From: Bacteroides sp.
GTDB lineage: Bacteria; Bacteroidota; Bacteroidia; Bacteroidales; Bacteroidaceae
Reading direction: 5' to 3'
NCBI GenBank assembly: GCA_019412865.1
Contig: DXOJ01000711.1
Coordinates: 1-7,725 of the forward strand
Length of the DNA: 7,725 bases
Below are positions 6,994 to 7,725 of the stretch, one piece after another (the stretch's first letter is position 1; each line of letters begins with the position of its first letter). The notes under the pieces were generated by a model, which was not told the DNA's origin, made no database searches, and worked only from the letters and a program-made list of their open reading frames with translations. A program made the translations under genes and the position numbers.

Positions 6994-7725
6994 TTAAGGG
7001 AATTTCGGATATTGTTTGAAGTTCGGTTTACGTTTTTCCAGAAACGCATTCTTTCCTTCCTGTGCTTCATCAGTCAGGTAATAGAGCAACGTTGCGTCAC
7101 CTGCCAATTCCTGAATACCTGCCTGACCATCCAGTTCGGCATTCAATCCTGCTTTAATCATGCGCAAAGCCAACGGACTAAGCAACATCATTTCTTCCGC
7201 CCACTGTACATATTCGTCCTCCAACTGCTCCAAAGGAACTACTTTATTCACTAATCCCATGTCCAATGCTTCTTGTGCATTATACTTCCGGCAGAGGAAC
7301 CAGATTTCACGTGCTTTCTTCTGACCGACCACACGTGCCAGATAAGACGCACCGAATCCGGCATCAAAGCTACCTACACGAGGACCCGTCTGACCGAAAA
7401 TAGCATTTTCCGACGCAATGGACAAATCACATACCACATGAAGCACATGTCCGCCACCAATAGCAAAACCGTTCACGGCAGCAATCACCGGTTTCGGGAT
7501 GCTGCGAATCTGCTTTTGCACATCCAATACGCTAAGACGAGGCACACCGTCTTTTCCGATATATCCGCCACGTCCTTTCACATTCTGGTCGCCGCCCGAA
7601 CAAAATGCCTTATCACCGACTCCGGTAATCACAATCACATCAATATCCGCTTCTTCACGGCAGATGCGCAATGCGTCACTCATTTCAGCAGTAGTAGTCG
7701 GGGTAAATGCATTCCGATAACGTTC
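6994..7725 (-). CDS. menB: 1,4-Dihydroxy-2-naphthoyl-CoA synthase (MenB), 5' end beyond the window
   Basis: This crotonase-superfamily enzyme closes the second ring of the naphthoquinone by an intramolecular Claisen (Dieckmann) condensation of o-succinylbenzoyl-CoA. The 243 visible residues begin inside the gene ([11 protein letters not shown]), so about 40 N-terminal residues of a typical 275-285-residue protein are missing; the first ATG in view (7681-7683) is internal. Diagnostic stretches include FCSGGDQ and [11 protein letters not shown] (oxyanion hole region), [11 protein letters not shown] with the conserved Ser and Asp, [12 protein letters not shown], and [11 protein letters not shown] with the C-terminal tyrosine. 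The glycine in QTG (codon 7384-7386) matches E. coli-type MenB, where bicarbonate supplies the catalytic base, rather than the Asp-containing type of Mycobacterium. It ends 137 nt before menC and is probably the upstream partner in the same operon. Confidence 0.95.
   Translation of the reverse strand, partial: ERYRNAFTPTTTAEMSDALRICREEADIDVIVITGVGDKAFCSGGDQNVKGRGGYIGKDGVPRLSVLDVQKQIRSIPKPVIAAVNGFAIGGGHVLHVVCDLSIASENAIFGQTGPRVGSFDAGFGASYLARVVGQKKAREIWFLCRKYNAQEALDMGLVNKVVPLEQLEDEYVQWAEEMMLLSPLALRMIKAGLNAELDGQAGIQELAGDATLLYYLTDEAQEGKNAFLEKRKPNFKQYPKFP

Overview
This window looks like chromosomal DNA of a gut Bacteroides or a close relative. The evidence is protein-level similarity of the genes to Bacteroidota menaquinone enzymes, AT-rich spacers, and starts without a Shine-Dalgarno sequence (ATG preceded by A/T-rich leaders), which is normal in this phylum. 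Species cannot be fixed from the sequence alone.

All clear genes lie on the minus strand, so transcription runs from right to left. In that order they are menB (5' end beyond the right edge), a 137-nt spacer carrying an inverted-repeat element, menC, a 1344-residue SNF2-family helicase-like ATPase, and menE. The three men genes act in late menaquinone (vitamin K2) synthesis. MenC dehydrates SHCHC to o-succinylbenzoate, MenE makes its CoA thioester, and MenB closes the naphthoquinone ring. menF and menD are expected beyond the right edge but are not visible here. The SNF2 gene has no obvious role in the pathway, yet it sits between menC and menE, and its stop codon is one base from the menE start.

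After the menE stop, positions 549-650 hold a 33-codon open stretch that reads like the extreme C-terminus of the multicopy Bacteroidota AAA-ATPase-like / PD-(D/E)XK nuclease (DUF1703-type) family. It has no start and no upstream body, so it is called a gene relic. The remaining 1-548 is non-coding.

The left end (1-103) contains about five tandem 21-bp units, each with internal dyad symmetry. This is the most unusual structure in the window. It may be an operator-like array for a gene beyond the left edge, but its function is unknown.
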